Assembly: GCF_000620085.1 (NCBI RefSeq)
Contig: NZ_JHVJ01000022.1
Location: 1-64,000, forward strand
Length of the DNA stretch: 64,000 nucleotides
DNA from: Marinobacterium jannaschii DSM 6295
Lineage (GTDB): Bacteria; Pseudomonadota; Gammaproteobacteria; Pseudomonadales; Balneatricaceae
Reading direction: 5' to 3'
Program-made: the position numbers and the translations under genes
Notes under the pieces: model-generated
What the model was told of the DNA's origin: nothing
Seen by the model: only the letters and a program-made list of their open reading frames with translations
Databases searched by the model: none
Shown: positions 63,176 through 64,000 of the stretch, piece after piece
How positions within the stretch are numbered: position 1 is the stretch's first letter
How the letters are laid out: each line of letters begins with the position of its first letter

Positions 63176-64000
63176 ATGCTTTCAGGCTGGAATATGATTC
63201 TCATCTCGCTCGGTTATGTCGGGCTGTTATTTGCCATCGCATACTATGGAGATAAAAACCCAGCGGCCCATAAACGCATTGGTAAGCCGGTTATCTATTC
63301 TCTATCTCTGGCGGTGTACTGCTCTTCCTGGACCTTTTACGGAGCGGTTGGACGTGCTTCTACCTCAGGCTGGGAGTTTCTGGCCACCTATATCGGCCCG
63401 GTGATTGTCTTTATTCTTGGCTGGCAGGTGATTGAAAAGATTATCCTTGTCTCAAAGCAGCAGAACATCACTACTATCGCGGACTTTATCTCCTCCCGCT
63501 ATGGTAAAAGCCAGTCACTGGCGGTACTGGTCACTATAATCGCCGTCACCGGCACCATTCCCTATATCGCCATGCAGCTCAAAGCGGTGGCAATCAGCTT
63601 CAATGCCCTGACCAGCGGCTCCGAAAGCGCCCTGAGTGCAGGCAGCGACACCGCTCTCTTTGTGGCCATGCTGATGGCTGCATTCACCGTACTGTTTGGT
63701 ACCCGTCATATCGATGCCACCGAACACCATGAAGGCCTGGTGCTGGCTATCGCCTTTGAATCCCTGATCAAGCTGACCGCATTTATCGCCGTCGGCCTGT
63801 TCGTGACGCTGGAGATCTTCGATGGCTTTGAAGATCTGCTGTTTAACGTCAGCAACCAGCTCAGCTATAACGAAAACTTTGGCAGCCTCTGGCAAGACAG
63901 TTTTTTGACGGAAACCCTGCTGGCCTGCGCCGCCATCATCTGCCTTCCGCGTCAATTTCATGTCACCATTGTTGAAAACACTGACGCCCGCGATCTGCGG
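63176..64000 (+). CDS. SLC5/PutP-type transporter domain protein, probably a sensor histidine kinase (N-terminal part)
   Basis: 275 codons from the ATG at 63176 to the window end, still open. The residues form an SSS-family domain with about seven membrane helices: YSLSLAVYCSSWTFYGAVGRAS, TIADFISSRYGKS, FGTRHIDATEHHEGLVLAIAFES, and LLACAAIICLPRQFHVTIVEN. The last pattern (CLPRQFHV) is seen in CbrA-type proteins in which an SLC5 domain is fused to a PAS/histidine kinase. The kinase part would lie beyond the window. Its divergent position next to a Na+/solute symporter suggests it controls that symporter. A plain symporter cannot be excluded from this fragment. Confidence 0.82.
   Translation, partial: MLSGWNMILISLGYVGLLFAIAYYGDKNPAAHKRIGKPVIYSLSLAVYCSSWTFYGAVGRASTSGWEFLATYIGPVIVFILGWQVIEKIILVSKQQNITTIADFISSRYGKSQSLAVLVTIIAVTGTIPYIAMQLKAVAISFNALTSGSESALSAGSDTALFVAMLMAAFTVLFGTRHIDATEHHEGLVLAIAFESLIKLTAFIAVGLFVTLEIFDGFEDLLFNVSNQLSYNENFGSLWQDSFLTETLLACAAIICLPRQFHVTIVENTDARDLR

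Overview
The window is a chromosomal segment of a motile, Gram-negative gammaproteobacterium. Gene content and order point to the Oceanospirillales/Pseudomonas part of the class: rpsU-yqeY-dnaG-rpoD beside tsaD-plsY-folB-folK, zipA-ligA, and one long flagellar/chemotaxis block that runs into the ccm genes, as in Pseudomonas. This is a judgement from gene order and protein features; no database search was possible.

Layout. 1-1.3 kb: the 3' end of an IS4-type transposase gene cut by the window edge, then folB-folK. 1.3-8.1 kb: plsY, tsaD, then rpsU, yqeY, dnaG, rpoD and a CAT-anticodon tRNA that looks like tRNA-Ile2. 8.5-12.3 kb: galU, pgi and a UDP-glucose dehydrogenase homologue in which all three catalytic residues are replaced. 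12.5-15.3 kb: mnmC and a CBS-domain protein. 15.3-20.5 kb, minus strand: zipA, ligA, a YheU homologue and a DUF4126 membrane protein. 20.5-27.5 kb, minus strand: the complete cytochrome c maturation set ccmABCDEFGHI. 27.7-30.5 kb, plus strand: a second FliK-like protein and a stand-alone FlhB C-terminal domain, behind a good sigma-28 promoter. 30.5-58.1 kb, minus strand: fliEFGHIJ, fliKLMNOPQR-flhB, then flhA-flhF-fleN-fliA-cheYZAB-motCD-parC-parP-DUF2802. 58.3-62.9 kb, minus strand: a two-subunit Na+/solute symporter, a cNMP/CBS/DUF294 protein and a DEDDh exonuclease. From 63.2 kb, plus strand: the start of a protein with an SLC5-type membrane domain, probably a sensor kinase.

How it fits together. 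The flagellar block falls into three minus-strand transcription units. Each begins with a -24/-12 (sigma-54) promoter of the form TGGC-N7-TTGC, ahead of fliE, fliK and flhA. Two of these promoters lie inside the terminator hairpin of the preceding gene. The third unit makes FliA (sigma-28), and the window holds one clear FliA-type promoter, which drives the second fliK-like/flhB-like pair. The polar-array proteins ParC and ParP are present, but a separate cheW is missing from its usual place, and so are the fleQ/S/R regulators.

Most of the window is ordinary housekeeping and motility DNA. The points most worth a second look are the Ugd pseudoenzyme, the sigma-28-driven FliK-like/FlhB-CTD pair, the nested terminator/sigma-54 promoters, the Pro-Glu hexanucleotide repeat in ParP, the repeated motif in CheA, and the symporter/DUF294/exonuclease/SLC5 module.
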